Shown piece by piece: positions 11,833-33,446 of a stretch of 64,000 nucleotides of DNA. Location of the stretch: the NCBI RefSeq assembly GCF_048128805.1, contig NC_135998.1, forward strand, positions 28,541,492 to 28,605,491, in the 5' to 3' direction. The notes beneath the pieces were generated by a model. That model worked only from the letters and a program-made list of their open reading frames with translations. It was not told the DNA's origin and ran no database searches. The translations under genes and the position numbers were made by a program. Each line of letters begins with the position of its first letter. Within the stretch, counting starts at the first letter, position 1. Origin of the DNA: Centroberyx gerrardi. Taxonomy: Eukaryota > Chordata > Actinopteri > Beryciformes > Berycidae.

Positions 11833-12426
11833 CATGTATGCCTTGGATGCCTTAAACACACTGTTTCCACATACACTTACATCTATGCACACTGACACAC
11901 AGAAACACAAACACATCCTCAGATTATTTTATCATAATGATTACCTGCCAATTGTTTTAGATGGTGATTTGGGGTAATAATTGCTATTTTATATATTATA
12001 CTATTTGGGATGATACACCTTATCTGTCCAGCGGTTTATGTTACAAGTTCGACCGAGCGAACCTATGTTACAGATCATTTTAAAAGAGGCCTATTACGGT
12101 GATTATTATTGATATTTATTTTCTTAAGCAATGTTAATTTATGAAGTCTAGCGTGATGATGAAGAGTTGGCAGAGAATTCGGAGTTCAGAAAGTGCTGCC
12201 ATGCTGGTCGTGGAGCGCTCCGTGTCTCCTGATGGGGCTGCTGCCCATGTGCTGGTGTTAAGATCATGTATTGCTTAGGGATCGCATGATTGGGTGAGGT
12301 TGTATACAGTGTTGAATGAGAGAGTTTACTGTGGCATTATGGGAAGAGCGTGTAAAGATGTCGCATCTGAGACGGTGACCGAGGCGGAAGTCTGGTACTC
12401 TGCTGCGGAAGTTGTTCTGTGTTAGA

Positions 12427-12432
12427 AATAAA
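12427..12432 (+). other. Candidate poly(A) signal of stc1
   Basis: AATAAA about 660 bases after the stc1 stop, followed within 40 bases by a T/G-rich stretch. The 3' UTR before it contains a (CA)n array at about 11793-11832. Confidence 0.5.
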
Positions 12433-12599
12433 TGATGTTATACGGATGATTTTGGCTGATGTGATTTTGTTCATGATTTCTCACTGTAAACAAAAATGAC
12501 TCACAATTCACGACCTGTAATCAAGGTAATGAGAAAATGCTCGAAGAAGAGAGTTTACTTTGACATAGATTCACCAATAAAATCAACAAAATGAATACG

Positions 12600-12922
12600 A
12601 TTCTCAACCTTTTTCATATCAAGGACCCACATTTTGTCCACATTAGGGCCACAAACCCCCATTTGATGAGATTTTGAGATCTGAGAACATTTTTATTGTT
12701 AGATATGATTTTGTCCAGAATTCCATGACTATCTGTATTGTAGGTAGAGAGATAACAGAGAAACTATGATCAAAACAGTCATTCTTCTACATTCTCTAAT
12801 TGTGTTCACTTCTTATAAATTAAATAATGGTGAAGTTTAACAATTCATCAGTTTGCTGGGGACCCCGTGGAACCCCCTCAAGGACCCCTGGTGGTCCCCG
12901 GACCCCACGTTGGGAACCACTG
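12600..12922. mobile_element. hAT-type MITE, copy 1 (inverted relative to 39014)
   Basis: The right end reads TTGGGAACCACTG, the reverse of the CAGTGGTT start typical of hAT elements; the left end (TTCTCAACCTTTTTCATATC) lacks the terminal CAGTGA bases. The interior matches, in reverse complement, the complete copy at 39014-39330. Confidence 0.85.
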
Positions 12923-14754
12923 GTATAGACGAATAACTCCGTCACTGTATTGGCTCATGATAGACTTAATTTATGCGGTTCATAGAACAAGCCACTAGGG
13001 GGCGTGCTTGTACATGAAAATCCCTCAGTATTCTGTGCTTTCTCAAAGACTTCATTTGCCTCTCCAGTCTTTCCTCTCTGCTCCAAACTAGTTCATAGTT
13101 TTACCAGCGCTGCGCAAATCATAAGAAAAACATCTGCGCTTGGAACCAAGGACATTTCCAATTTGACTACTTTCTCCTGAACTTCTCCTCTTGAATAGGA
13201 GAAGTTTAGGACAGACACTGCAGCACAACAGCAGTGTCCCATCCACTGAGAGACTGTGCTATGAACCGGACTCTCTTTCATGCCCAATCAGATCGCACGA
13301 TGGCGTTGCTGCTGATGATCACGGCTGCAACGAGCGGCTTAGTGTGCATTTCCAAGAGAAAATCTGCACCATTGGCTCATAGCTCCAATCAAACGTCCAA
13401 AGAATGACCAAAGAAGAGGTAAAAAAAAAAATCAAAAATCTATGTAACACAGTGAACATTTTAGCACACAGTACAAGAGAGCAAACACCACTAGAGAGAA
13501 AGGCAGCGAGGGCGACACACACACCCAGCACTAATAGATATTGACACAGATGACGAGAGACACCCCTAAAATAGACCCATTGCGCTTTTATGAGGTGTAA
13601 ATATCTGTAATAGCCCCTGGTGTTTGCTCAGGCTTTTTGGCTTGGTAGGGGAGGTGTGGTTCGTGACACCGTGGCGGATCCTAGTACCTCCGATGTCTCC
13701 GTCGGCCATCTGTCCCGGGTGTTGGGGGGGGGGGGGGAGGGGGGGGACGGCTGGCCCATAATGGCTCCTCACCTCAGTGTAATGGCCCATTAACTCCCAT
13801 AGGGCCAGGGAGAGAGAGAATGAGCCTCCCCTATGACGACGAACCACACCGGCACCTACTGTAGAGGGTTGTTTACTTCTTCCAGCAACCCAGCAGGGAG
13901 GCTTGATAGCTCTCCCACTAAAACCAGGTATATGCGAGTGTGTGTTAAGGTGTCACAATGGGGCAGATGGCTCCGTTAACAGCCCTCATTTCCAGGAATT
14001 AGAGCTGTTAAATAGCAGGCCCTAAGAAAACACACACCGCTCAGCATGTTGACCGGACGTACCCGGATTGGATTTGTGTCAGAAATCGTTGGAGAGAGCT
14101 GTTCTGCGGGAGCATGATTCCGAATGAAAGGAAAAAAAAAAAAAAGGGCCTTCTCTGGAAATAATTCAGGTTTTCAGGGAAGCCGGCGATCTCAGAGGAG
14201 CGATTGGATGGGATGAGAGGAAGGAGAGGAGGAGAAGAGTGGAAGCCAGAGGCCGTTATGAATGCTGAAGTGCAATGATTCCCCTGATTCAGTCTTGTAT
14301 GCGCTTCAAACAAAAAGCATTGCAAAGCGGTTAAGTATTTGTACTGTCAGCCAGAGGCTAAACTGGGAATAAAATGTCACAGACAGAAACAGATGATGCA
14401 CGGACACAGGAGTCCGCTGTCATATGTAACAAAACATTTCCTCTGTTACCTCTCCATTGGAAAGGAAATGTTGCTTCGAGCTCTGTGGATCACCAGAAAA
14501 CAAGCCAAGAGGCTGTCAACTGGGAGGAAAGTGTGTGTGTGTGTGTGCGTGTGTGTGTGTGTGTGTCAGGAAGCCACTCTCTTGTGTGGGGTCCAGATCT
14601 CTGTGATAGATGGAGCAAAGGCACCGGCCAAGCTTCTCTTCCCACCATCAATCTCCCTCTGTCCAACACACACATATTCAAAGGCTGCTCTGCGGAGTGG
14701 ATGTTTCCTGTTGGATGCAGCGGGACTTGTCCTTTACCTCCTCCTCCAAGGCCC

Positions 14755-14793
<39 letters not shown>

Positions 14794-14893
14794 CTTCCAC
14801 TGTCCCTCAGTCTGAATGTCTTATTTTTCAAACCTCATGTTTTTCACTCTTCAGCACAAAACATCTGAACCCAAGGAAAAATTAAAACTGATT
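12923..14893. other. Intergenic stretch between convergent stc1 and fgfr1
   Basis: No gene is supported. Contents noticed: a G-rich homopolymer tract at about 13723-13747, (GT)n at 14530-14567 and (CA)n at 14759-14791. Frames seen are short and low-complexity. Confidence 0.55.
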
Positions 14894-14899
14894 TTTAAT
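14894..14899 (-). other. Candidate poly(A) signal of fgfr1
   Basis: TTTAAT on + is ATTAAA on the fgfr1 strand, about 500 bases past the stop. A variant hexamer, so only a candidate. Confidence 0.3.
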
Positions 14900-15394
14900 A
14901 CTGTTAATCTGTACTCATACACATTCAACTAAAAGCATCCTCTGTAATTGTAGGCTGTATTCAACTGGTGGTTAAGTGCAATGCTGTTGTACTGGACACT
15001 GGAAAACACTGGCATTATCTTTGGCAACATTACAAAAAAACATAATTTACAATATTCAGAATCAGAACATTATTAATGGAAATTACCAGAGCACAAACGC
15101 AATGGGCAGTACAATATAGTCGCCAAACTATATGTTCTATCATTCAATAAGCTCAGTCTTTACACCCTTTATAATAGAGATGGTCTGGGTAGAAGTGTGC
15201 AAGCTGCTCCCTGAGGCCTTGCTGGGAGACGGACAGTCCGGCCCGGGACAGCTGGTCTTCACATCACTGCTGCCCGGCCTTTAAGACTGCTGTAAGGCTA
15301 CAGCTTGTTTCTCCACTCGTCCGTCCATCTGTCCGTCCGTCCTCTGGAAACTGGGGAAAAGGTGGTCCAGGAAAAGGGAGGTCCCGGGAAACCC

Positions 15395-23925
<8,531 letters not shown>

Positions 23926-25246
23926 TGTGTCTGTAGAGAGAGACCACTCTAACACATCGACTTACTGTAACTTCCACACTGGGAACACACTGCAACAGAA
24001 AGAGAGAGGGGGGGGGGGAGGGGGGTGAAATTGGAGGAGGTACTAAGGACAGCACAATAAGACTCAAAATAAGAGAAGAAGCATGTGACACATTCTAAGG
24101 TGTCTCTTTTAACAAGTAGGAAATGGGAATGACCCCTACCAGCCCCCCAACCCCCCATCAGACCAGCTCAATCCTGCCCTTCTCACCCCCCCCAGCCTTG
24201 CTCCACACACCATGCTACCCTACATTGTTTTCTCACCCTCCCAGACTGCTCACACTTCTGCAGCTGTTTCTTCCGGAGGGAAAGAGACGGTGATACGGGC
24301 CCATAAGGTTTTGGCACTCAGAGTCTTGTCCCCCCCCCCACCCCCCACCCCCCATTAGCTCATCTGCAACGACTAAATATCTGTCAAGTGTCAAACATAA
24401 CATCGCTGCGGTGAAGCAAAATTGGTTTCACACAAAGGCGGATAGAGATAGACCCACTCCCACCGAACCATAGCATAGAACACCATTTGCTCCGTGTTTA
24501 TCGTCATGCCAGTGTGAAAAGGCTTTCCGCTGCAAACACATTATTTTGGTGCGGCGGCGATGGAGGCAAAGAGTTTCAGATTTCAGCTAGAGAAGGGCAG
24601 TAAAGGACAGTAAATGCTTTAAAACACTCTGTAACGTCATCCTCTTATGGGCCTCATAAACAAGATGAACACTAGTTGGCTGGCATTGCCGAGCCCTCGG
24701 CTTGTACATCTTGGCGCTCTGAGAGCCAGGACATTACAGAGGACGAGTGCTGCAGACCCTCCAGCTACTAACAGCCAGCCACACTGGAGCCATCTCATTA
24801 CGCACACTGTCCTTCAGCTATATGCTGGATATGCAAGGGTGAGTGTGTGCGTGCACGTGCATGCGACCGTAAGTATGATGTGCATAACAGTAGAGTGTGC
24901 CGGGTTTATGAAGACATAATTAATACATTACACACACACACACGCACTGACGCCAGCAGTAACTCAGCTCCGCACTAATGTTTAAGAGTCTCTTAAATTA
25001 ATGAGTCTGTGTGTGGATTTATGGGTTTTATGGCTCCGAGTCTCAGGCTGCTACATCTGACATCCCCTTATACTTATATCCCCAAAATTAAAACTATATG
25101 TTTCTCTTGTTCTTGCTCGACACACTAGCTCAAACTCTATACAACTCTTTCAGACACAACTTAGGGAAATATGGTGGTGCTCCCAGAAACTAGAGGTACT
25201 GAAGCCTCCCTCCCTCCCTTCCTCCCACACACACAAACACAAACAC

Positions 25247-25500
25247 ACCCAGCAAACATTTTGAATAGATGTTGATGCAACATCCTGCACCAACGTGTAA
25301 ATATAGTGCCAAAATGGAAGGTGTAGTTGTACATAGCTATGCCTTGTTTTGTGAAAGCTGGTCCTCTTTCTGATATCAGTCCAAAAACAGTTTCCAAAGA
25401 CATTTTAATATGATTTTTTTTTACCGTGCCATGCAATGTAATCTAAGGGGTTGGACTTGGCCACCTCCTGACCTCACCATCCGTCAAATGCTTGCTGGGT
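25247..25500. repeat. Possible TIR element (about 250 bp)
   Basis: ACCCAGCAAACATTT at the left and AAATGCTTGCTGGGT at the right are inverted with one mismatch. The interior has no ORF of interest. It sits in fgfr1 intron 1 if the non-coding first exon at 27366 is right. Confidence 0.55.
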
Positions 25501-26128
25501 ATACACACACACACACGCACACACACACACTCACCCAAAGGAGCTGAGTGTAAGGAATGGAGTGTCTCGTTAGTTCTTCCGAAATGATTTCCCCTTTTCC
25601 CCAAACTCATCCCTCCCATCCTCTCTAATGCACTCTATCCATCTCTCTCTCTCCCTCCCTCCCTCTCTCTCTCTCTCTCTCTTTCAACCCGCTCACCCTC
25701 TCTGCTTAACGTCCCATCCTGAACCCCTCACCTACACACCAGATTCTGCAGCAGGCTGGCAGCTCTGCTAGAATAGCTGTCATAGTGACAGAACCAGTAC
25801 AGGCCCACGCTACCATAACATCCATCCATCTGAGCTGGAAAACAGGTGAGTGCCAAAGAGAGAGAGACCATGCTAACACTCTGGAGGCAGCATATAACTC
25901 CTGGAGGGTGGATCAAACTTAGGAGACATGCAGGATAAGCCTTTAGAAGAAGAGGAGAGTCGAGGGATGTGAGTGGGGGTAGAGAAAAAAAAGGGCTCTG
26001 CTTTTTCAAATTGAAATGGACTTTAACTGGCCGGAGTCTGGCTGAGCATCTCAAATGAGGAAGTTTGAGGAATATTGGTGGAAGTGAAAGTGATCTCAGA
26101 ATGAGAATAAATAATGATATAATAGGAG

Positions 26129-26515
26129 TAGGGATGAGATGATATATCTAAATTCAATAGATCGCAATACAAATATGTGACAATATGTATCGTGGGGCAG
26201 AAAAATGAATCGCGATATTAGCTCCATTTTATTCTGCTGTAGTAATCACAAATGAGATGGCTTGCCCTTCACAATTTCAAAAGCTCTCCATCCAAATTAT
26301 ATTATTTGCACTTTCTAATGATATTTTTAAATTGTTGTTTACATTCTAGCAAGCCAATGGCATTGCTAGAAAGATTTGTGGCTCAGAAATAAACATAATT
26401 CTGCACAGTCAGGCTTTGTTGTCACTGAACTTTTATTTATTACATCATATCGTGATTGTATCGAATCATGAGCCCCATATCGCGTCGAATCCTATCTTGA
26501 GATAAGCATATCCCT
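26129..26515. repeat. Possible degraded TIR element with ATCGCGATAT-type interior
   Basis: Left TAGGGATGAGATGATATATC and right GATAAGCATATCCCTA are weakly inverted. The interior carries repeated ATCGCAATA / ATCGCGATAT / ATATCGTG words seen in fish GGGCGATAT-type elements. The boundaries are approximate. Confidence 0.5.
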
Positions 26516-27365
26516 AAATAGTAGGTTTAGATTATGGCTATTTGCTTGGAGCCATTTGGGACAAATACACTGTAAAGGCTCTGAGCCAGAGTTAGATATG
26601 GGAAGGCTCTGGGGAAATAAAGTGAGTAAGACCCGCACGCACGCTCAACATATTTCAACCCCACACCATGACACCACTAATAGGGATGATTTAAAGGCTG
26701 GGCCTTGCGGAGACGGATTACTATCGAATCACTGTGACAGTAACCCTGCCCTGTAAAAGTCTCATTATCCACACTGCTGCTGGGAAATGACAGGGCAGGA
26801 GAGTGGGCACGGTATGCTGGAGCCACTAGTCAAACATGAGGGCTGTGTATGGCCTATTCTGAGAATCAAGGTGCAGCTGTTTTGCAGAATATGGGAATAA
26901 CAGACGAATTAACATATTTAGCTCGGAAAGAAGGCAAAAATCAGAGATCACAAAGTTGACTGTATGAGTAAAAGCTCGGTCACTGGCTGGTGGATGAGCT
27001 GTTGGATAATTCATAGTCTACTAACTATGGGTTCAAATGATTCACATGAAGAAGAAGAGGGGTTTACACGAAGTCATTCTGAGGCTGTTTTAGATTAGAG
27101 AGCAGAGATTTGCTCGTGATCTCCTGGAATCTTAACCGTTAATTTAAACCACTATCCCTAATTGTATCATTTTCAGTCTCCCTAAACAATACGTGTAAAA
27201 AAAAAACAACAACCAGAGGATAGAACGGCAAACAGCCTGCAAAAGTGTCCCGTGCAACGAACTGCAAGAAAGTCCACGGTGCAAGAGAAAAAGCCCTGAA
27301 AGGGAACGAAGTTTACATACGACACATTATCATTTTGCAGGAGAGAAACTTTACTGCAACCTTAC

Positions 27366-27500
27366 CTGTTTCACTTCTTTCAGTTACGCAAAGACGTGAA
27401 GTCGAAGCGGACAAATGAAACCTTTAACACGCTACTTGTAAACAGCTGAAGTCGTGTGTCGCGCGCTGTCCCGGGGAAATAAAAGCCAGTGAACGCAAAT
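27366..27500 (-). other. Probable non-coding first exon and promoter area of fgfr1
   Basis: On the minus strand the sequence ends with CTTTCACTTC-side exon text AAGTGAAACAG followed by GTAAGG, a strong splice donor at 27365. The first coding exon has a matching acceptor (CTCTCTACAG) five bases before the ATG at 23925, so an upstream 5' UTR exon is required. The upstream sequence is CpG-containing (GTCGCGCGCTGTCCCGGGG). The transcription start is not defined. Confidence 0.5.
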
Positions 27501-27891
27501 GTGGAACGAGTCTCCTCAGGCTAGCTTCCAAAGCAGACAGGTTATGTCTTCATGTTGTTATATCACGCATACACACGCGTTTCAGCGGCTCGAAGACATC
27601 TTTGCTAGCAGAAAAAAAAATCGGCGGTGTACTCCAAAACGAGCGTCTCTCCCCCCCTCGAGAGAAAACGTGGGAAAAGTGCAGTTCATTGACGGTATTG
27701 TCTCAATATAGTCGTACAGAGGAACGCCTACAGTGGGAGTTTCCCTCCTACTAAGTAGTAACCCCCCCACGTAAAGCCTCCTAGTCCCCCCACTCGATTA
27801 ATGCCCCCAATTCCATTAATTCATTGACTCCATTTTCCGAGTGGCGCAATCCGGCCGCTTGCACGGACCTCCCCCAGGAAATCTTTAGCGT

Positions 27892-27894
27892 GTG

Positions 27895-27945
<51 letters not shown>

Positions 27946-27953
27946 TTGTGTGT
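27892..27953. repeat. (GT)n microsatellite
   Basis: About 30 GT units with few interruptions, at the left border of the 535-bp tandem duplication. Confidence 0.95.
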
Positions 27954-27960
27954 GTTAGAC

Positions 27961-29030
27961 GGGCTGAAAGAAAAAGTTGTCCTCTCCCTCCTTCTTGCAG
28001 GAGCAGGAAAGGGATTTCCTCTCCTTTTAAATTCCTGCAGTGATAATGGTCTAGCCTCTTACTTTCATTTGTTTTCATTGGATTAGTCAGGTCGTGGATT
28101 GAGGATTAGGCAATTAACTCCATAGGTTACACCGCATAGGCATTTTTAAACCGTTAAGCCGTGTGTGAAGTAGGCTGGTTTGCATGTGTGTGTTGTGGAT
28201 GTTTAACAGTACTGCATGTGTATTAAAGTGTTATAACGTTGAGTTAGTGTGTGTGGGTGTGTGGGTGTGTGTGTGCATAGAGAGTTCCTGAATTTCTCTG
28301 TATCGCTTCCTGTGATCATAATCAACTGTTTACTTAGACCAGACCAAAGTCAAAGTGTTTTATTTATCAAATGCACAGTATCACACAAGGTCATTCTGAA
28401 CAATAAAATTCTTAGGACAAGGCAAGGCAACAACTACGTAGTAGGTATAAGAAAAATATTTAAAAAAAGAAAAATATTAAATATTAAATGTTAGAGGGCT
28501 GAAAGAAAAAGTTGTCCTCTCCCTCCTTCTTGCAGGAGCAGGAAAGGGATTTCCTCTCCTTTTAAATTCCTGCAGTGATAATGGTCTAGCCTCTTACTTT
28601 CATTTGTTTTCATTGGATCAGTCAGGTCGTGGACTCAGGATTAGGCAATTAACTCCATAGGTTACACCGCATAGGCATTTTTAAACCGTTAAGCCGTGTG
28701 TGAAGTAGGCTGGTTTGCATGTGTGTGTTGTGGATGTTTAACAGTACTGCATGTGTATTAAAGTGTTATAACGTTTAGTTAGCGTGTGTGTGTGTGTGTG
28801 TGTGTGGGTGTGTGTGTGCATAGAGAGTTCCTGAATTTCTCTGTATCCTTTCCTGTGATCATAATCAGCTGTTTATTTAGACCAGACCAAAGTCAAAGTG
28901 TTTTATTTATCAAATGCACAGTATCACACAAGGTCATTCTGAACAATGAAATTCTTAGGACAAGGCAAGCAACAACTATGTAGTAGGTATAAGAAAAATA
29001 TTTTAAAAAAGAAAAATATAAAATATTAAA
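27961..29030. repeat. Tandem duplication, 2 x 535 bp
   Basis: Copy 1 is 27961-28495 and copy 2 is 28496-about 29030, in head-to-tail order with only scattered substitutions plus a length change in an internal (GT)n. Each copy holds unique flank, the (GT)n and about 145 bp that look like the 3' end of a LINE (from ACCAGACCAAAGTCAAAGTG). Only copy 2 continues into the rest of the LINE, so the duplication followed the insertion. Confidence 0.92.
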
Positions 29031-30530
29031 TGTTATAAGAGTCACAAATAAAGGCAAAGATATCAAAGTACAGCAGTTCCAGAGCCAGTAAGAAGGGCAA
29101 TATGGACAGTAAGAATAAGAGTATTAAATATTATAAGGAGTATTAAATATTATAAATATAAAGTGTAGGAGTGCTATTCTGTGGGTGAGTGTGGGGGAGG
29201 AGGAGTAGGAGGAGATCCCTGGCCTGGGCCTTTCGCACCTGCTTTTCCTACCCATTGAGGTGATCATGTGATCAATGTGAGCACTGCTGGTTGAGAAGCC
29301 TGATGGCCTGGGGGTAAAAACTGTTTGTGAGTCTGGTAGTCCGTGCCCGGATGCTTCGGTAACGTCTACCAGACGGCAGCAGCGAGAACAGTTCACGGCT
29401 TGGGTGGCTGAAGTCCTTTATGATTTTCCGTGCTTTCCTGAGGCATCGTGTGTGGAATATGCTTTGCACGGTGGGGAGGTGGCAGCCAATGATGCGCTCC
29501 GCTGTCTTCACCACCCTCTGGAGGGCCTTACGATCAGCAGCGGAGCAGCTGCCGTACCAGGTGGTAATGCAGCCAGTGAGGATGCTCTCAATGGTGCACC
29601 TGTAGAAGTTGGTGAGAGTTTTGGCAGACATTCCAAACTTCTTGAGTCTCCTCAGGAAGTATAGGCGTTTTTGGGCAGTTTTTACTACCGCGTCCGATTG
29701 TCTGGACCAGGAGAGGTCATCACTGATGAACACACCGAGGAACTTGAAGCAGGAGACTCTCTCCACCTCAGCTCCATTGATGTGAATCAATGGAGCTGAA
29801 GTCCACGATCATTTCTTTCGTTTTGCAGACGTTGAGAGAGAGGTTGTTGTCCTGGCACCATCCTGTCAAGGCGCTGACCTCCTCTCTGTAGGCGGTCTCA
29901 TCGTTGTTGGAGATGAGACCCAGGATGGTGGTGTCGTCTGCAAACTTGAAGATGGCGTTGGAGCTGCGCGTGGCCACACAATCATGCGTGAACAGGGCGT
30001 ACAGGAGGGGACTGAGTACACAGCCCTGAGGTGCTCCGGTGCTCAGGGTCAGTGCAGAGGAGGAGAGGTTGCCCATTCTCACCACCTGGGGTCTGCCCGT
30101 CAGGAAGTCCAGGATCCAGTTACAAAGGGAGGTGTTTAGACCCAGCATCCTGAGCTTGGGAACGAGCTTAGCAGGCACAATTGTGTTGAATGCCGAGCTG
30201 TAATCTATAAACAGCATCCTCACATATGTGTCACTCTTATCCAGGTGGGAGAGGGCGGTGTGCACTGTCAGGGCGATGGCGTCGTCTGTAGATCTGTTGG
30301 GGCGGTATGCAAATTGAAGGGGGTCCAAGGTGTCAGGAAGGGAGGAGCAGATGTGGGTTCTGACTAGCTGCTCGAAGCACTTCATGATGATAGGGGTCAG
30401 TGCTACAGGGCGGTAGTCATTCAGGCAGGTGATGGAAGGTTTCTTTGGTACGGGGACAATGGTTGTCTGTTTGAAGCAGGTGGGGACTACAGACTGGTTC
30501 AGGGAGAGGTTGAATATAGACCAGCCCTGG
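28888..30530 (-). mobile_element. 5'-truncated non-LTR retrotransposon (LINE)
   Basis: The element runs on the minus strand. Its 3' region at low coordinates is AT-rich with repeated ATTAAATATTATAA words. Its reverse-transcriptase ORF enters from about 30525 and the 5' part is missing, replaced at about 30530-30546 by unrelated sequence and then microsatellites. The family is of the jockey/CR1/L2/Rex1 kind common in fish. Its 3' tail has been duplicated (see 27961). Not active: it has no endonuclease region and its ORF is broken. Confidence 0.88.
29272..30525 (-). pseudogene. LINE reverse transcriptase ORF, truncated and frameshifted
   Basis: The part above about 29790 carries fingers/palm motifs: [46 protein letters not shown] and the catalytic FADDT. 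The part from about 29790 down to the stop at 29272-29274 carries the thumb and C-terminal region (FKFLGV, RRLKKFGMS, TNFYRCTIES, AIRLLN). The two lie in different frames. The break is at 29770-29797, where a basic linker usually found there is missing and a perfect hairpin sits instead. Bases before about 30525 that would encode the N-terminal part and the endonuclease are absent. Confidence 0.88.
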
Positions 30531-30548
30531 TTACATCACCACCCAACA

Positions 30549-30549
<1 letters not shown>

Positions 30550-30601
<52 letters not shown>

Positions 30602-30613
30602 ACTCTCACACAC

Positions 30614-30650
<37 letters not shown>
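30550..30650. repeat. Compound (CT)n-(CA)n microsatellite
   Basis: About 27 CT units with one interruption, then a (CA)n run with CG interruptions. It sits at the truncated 5' end of the LINE. Confidence 0.95.
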
Positions 30651-30659
30651 GACTGAATG

Positions 30660-33446
30660 TCCCACAGATGGATTCCATTGTGAATTCATGGAGATATGTG
30701 TGTTTGAGAGTGTCAGGGGCAGAACAATGCGTTTGAGTGTCTCTCTCTGGGTGTCTGTGAGTGCACAGCAGAGCCGAGCGCACAGAGAGTGCATTGTGAT
30801 CCGTTCTGCCGCACAGACACCTCTGCATAGCTGATTTTTCACTGAATCTCTCTCATTTTATCCTCCAGATTAGTCCCTTCGTTGTTTATATATTCATTTC
30901 ATTCAGCTGACGCTCTTAATTTACAATGAATGCAACAATAGAATACGTTTACATTCCTAGATTCCTACAAACATTACAAGAAACCAATACTGAGGAGTGC
31001 AAGAGTCAAACGCACAGCGCTGACAATAGATGAAGAATACGACTAGTCAAAAAGAGTGAGGTAACACATCCACTCACATTTCACTTATCTATTGAGGCAC
31101 AAACAATGAAACATTAACACATTTTGGCAAGAAAGCCTTAAAAATGCGTAAGTGCAACATCAGCTAATATAGGTGAGGTACAAACCAGGGAAAGCTGAAA
31201 CAGCTAGATCAGTGTGGAACCAATCACAATATAACAATACAACAGTCAGTCAGAGCACAGAGGCAGTTTATTCAGGGCCATTGCCTGTTAATCAGAGAAA
31301 AGAATAAAGAACTGAATCACAAAAAAGTAAATGTAAACTCATCATTTAGTCCATTCAATGAAAATATCCAAAGCATCTCCCTCTGTGCTTTCTGAGAGCA
31401 TCACTCCCCCTACTGGGTGGCATGATTCCCCCAATGCCAATCTTGGAAAGGATGGAGATCCATGATTTACTTCTGCATAATATTTGGACATAGCACAGTC
31501 CATATTTCCAGTGTGAATAGCTGTTTTGTGCTTGGAGATGCACACTTTAAGACTTGTATGGTGTAGACAATATAAGCACGTTTATGAACTGTTTGATAGG
31601 AATCTTTCTTCCAGTGTGAGCATGAGTAAATCACTTTGTATTTATTGTGTTGTTGCAATAATGCAGTCATTTGTTTGAAAAATCAAAATGCTTTCTCAGC
31701 TTTTTAGCATCTTTATTGACTATGTGTCTGATAAATATAATGTCCTTTGAGAACATATCCCTAAAAATAGATGTTTGTCTCTCAAGATTCAGTAACTTAA
31801 TCTGATCTGTTCTTGTGTAATATTCACAATATTTATGTTGTTTTGACAAATAGGAATGAGATCAAGCGCACACTGTTTTGCCCTTCTAAATGGGAGTAAT
31901 GTATTTGATATACAGTATGTCCATTAATTATTACTCTGAATACTGGATTGCTGTACAAGACTGAGACCCATTTTTAAATGATTCACAAATATTAACAGGA
32001 CACTGGAATTTATGTGTGAAGTAAGATTTTGCATCTCAAAATCTGCTATGAATTTTAGAATGATGAACAGTGAAATACGACAAATGAAAATATTCTTAAT
32101 TTTTGTTTGAATAATATATATAGTCTTAGGGGGAGAGAAAATAGTTTTAGTTTGGGAACAGTCAGATGAAAGTGAGATGGATTTAGTCTTCATCGATCAT
32201 CATCCTATTGGGGACATTGGGGACATTATTGAAATAATGTGACATTATTGAAATAATGTGTGGTGAAATATTACAAGATAAAAATGTCTTGTTGCACTTG
32301 TCTTGTTGGAGTTTTAGGCCTGTGCCAGACCAGCAATTATTTAACACATTACTGCTAGTTAATCAAGAGCTGCTCTGAGCTTCTCTTCTTGGAGAAAGAA
32401 GCAGAATGAAAAGGCCACGGTATACTAAGACTTACAATTCCCTCCAAATATTAAAATAAAAGATAGTATAATGTATATTAACTTCATTCAGCACAAAAAA
32501 GCATCAACGATATACAATGATACCCTCTTTGGGCCTCACATCCCTTCAAATTCATGCAAATGTCCACTTCCACTTTTACTTCTACTACTACTACTACATA
32601 CGACTACTGCTACTACTAACTAATACTGCTACTAAAACTACTACTACCACTGTTACTACAGTGCTACTTCAATTGGAATAGTCCATTTAGTTTAACTTGA
32701 TGTTTATTACTATGACAAACCTATAGAGGGCCTACAACTGATCAACAAAATGCATATTGTTGTACATTATTATTGTTCAACATCTCTGACAAGGGCGCAA
32801 GGATCAACAACGCCTTCCCAGTTCCCATGCTCATGCTAATTGTTTATGCTGTTAGTTATCTGTACATTTCTGACATTGCCCTTGGAAAAGGAACAGAAAA
32901 GAGAGGTGAGAGTAGTCACAGCGAGGGGCTCTTGACCTCAAACTGGAGACATAACGCCGTTTTGACGACATGATGATGGGAGGCCAGGGACAATAAACAA
33001 AAGACAAGGGCAAAGATACTTAAGACAAAGTGTTAAACAAAATTATGCCAAGTTTGAATTGACATTGAAACGTGAAGCCTGTGTAGAGAAGGACAACAAT
33101 GGTGATAATCATGATAGAAATCGCATGGCGGAAAAATACAAAGTAATGGTGACTGTCTGAAAATGAGATTGACCCCTGGCCCATCCAGGCACCATGAAGG
33201 CCACTGACATGATGGATGAGATATACTGAGCTTTGGCAAGTTGTTTTAGTATTTTTTCATATTTATATCATATTTTTTAGTCACTAGTCACTATTCTGCT
33301 AGATACAGTATAAAACTCAAACTATTAAAGCTTTCATTTTTAAATATTATACAGTTGATCAGTGTGCCATAATGAGTATTTAGAAAGTTGAATGTTTTCA
33401 GTGGCTGAGTTATAAATACAATGGAAGACTATGAGAGATTTGGTTA
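30660..33446. other. Intergenic stretch with no gene seen
   Basis: AT-rich sequence with short random frames. The only noted structure is a (CTA)n-like trinucleotide tract at about 32580-32660 and a direct repeat GGGGACATT at about 32210-32225. Confidence 0.5.

Noticed and set aside
13560-13860. Possible small gene near the G-tract between stc1 and fgfr1
   Set aside because: The 93-codon reverse frame is proline/serine-rich and depends on the homopolymer; no acceptor/donor structure fits.
28249-28983. Two similar forward frames (81 and 65 codons) as duplicated genes
   Set aside because: Both lie in the 535-bp tandem copies and read antisense through a LINE tail and a (GT)n; they are by-products of the duplication.
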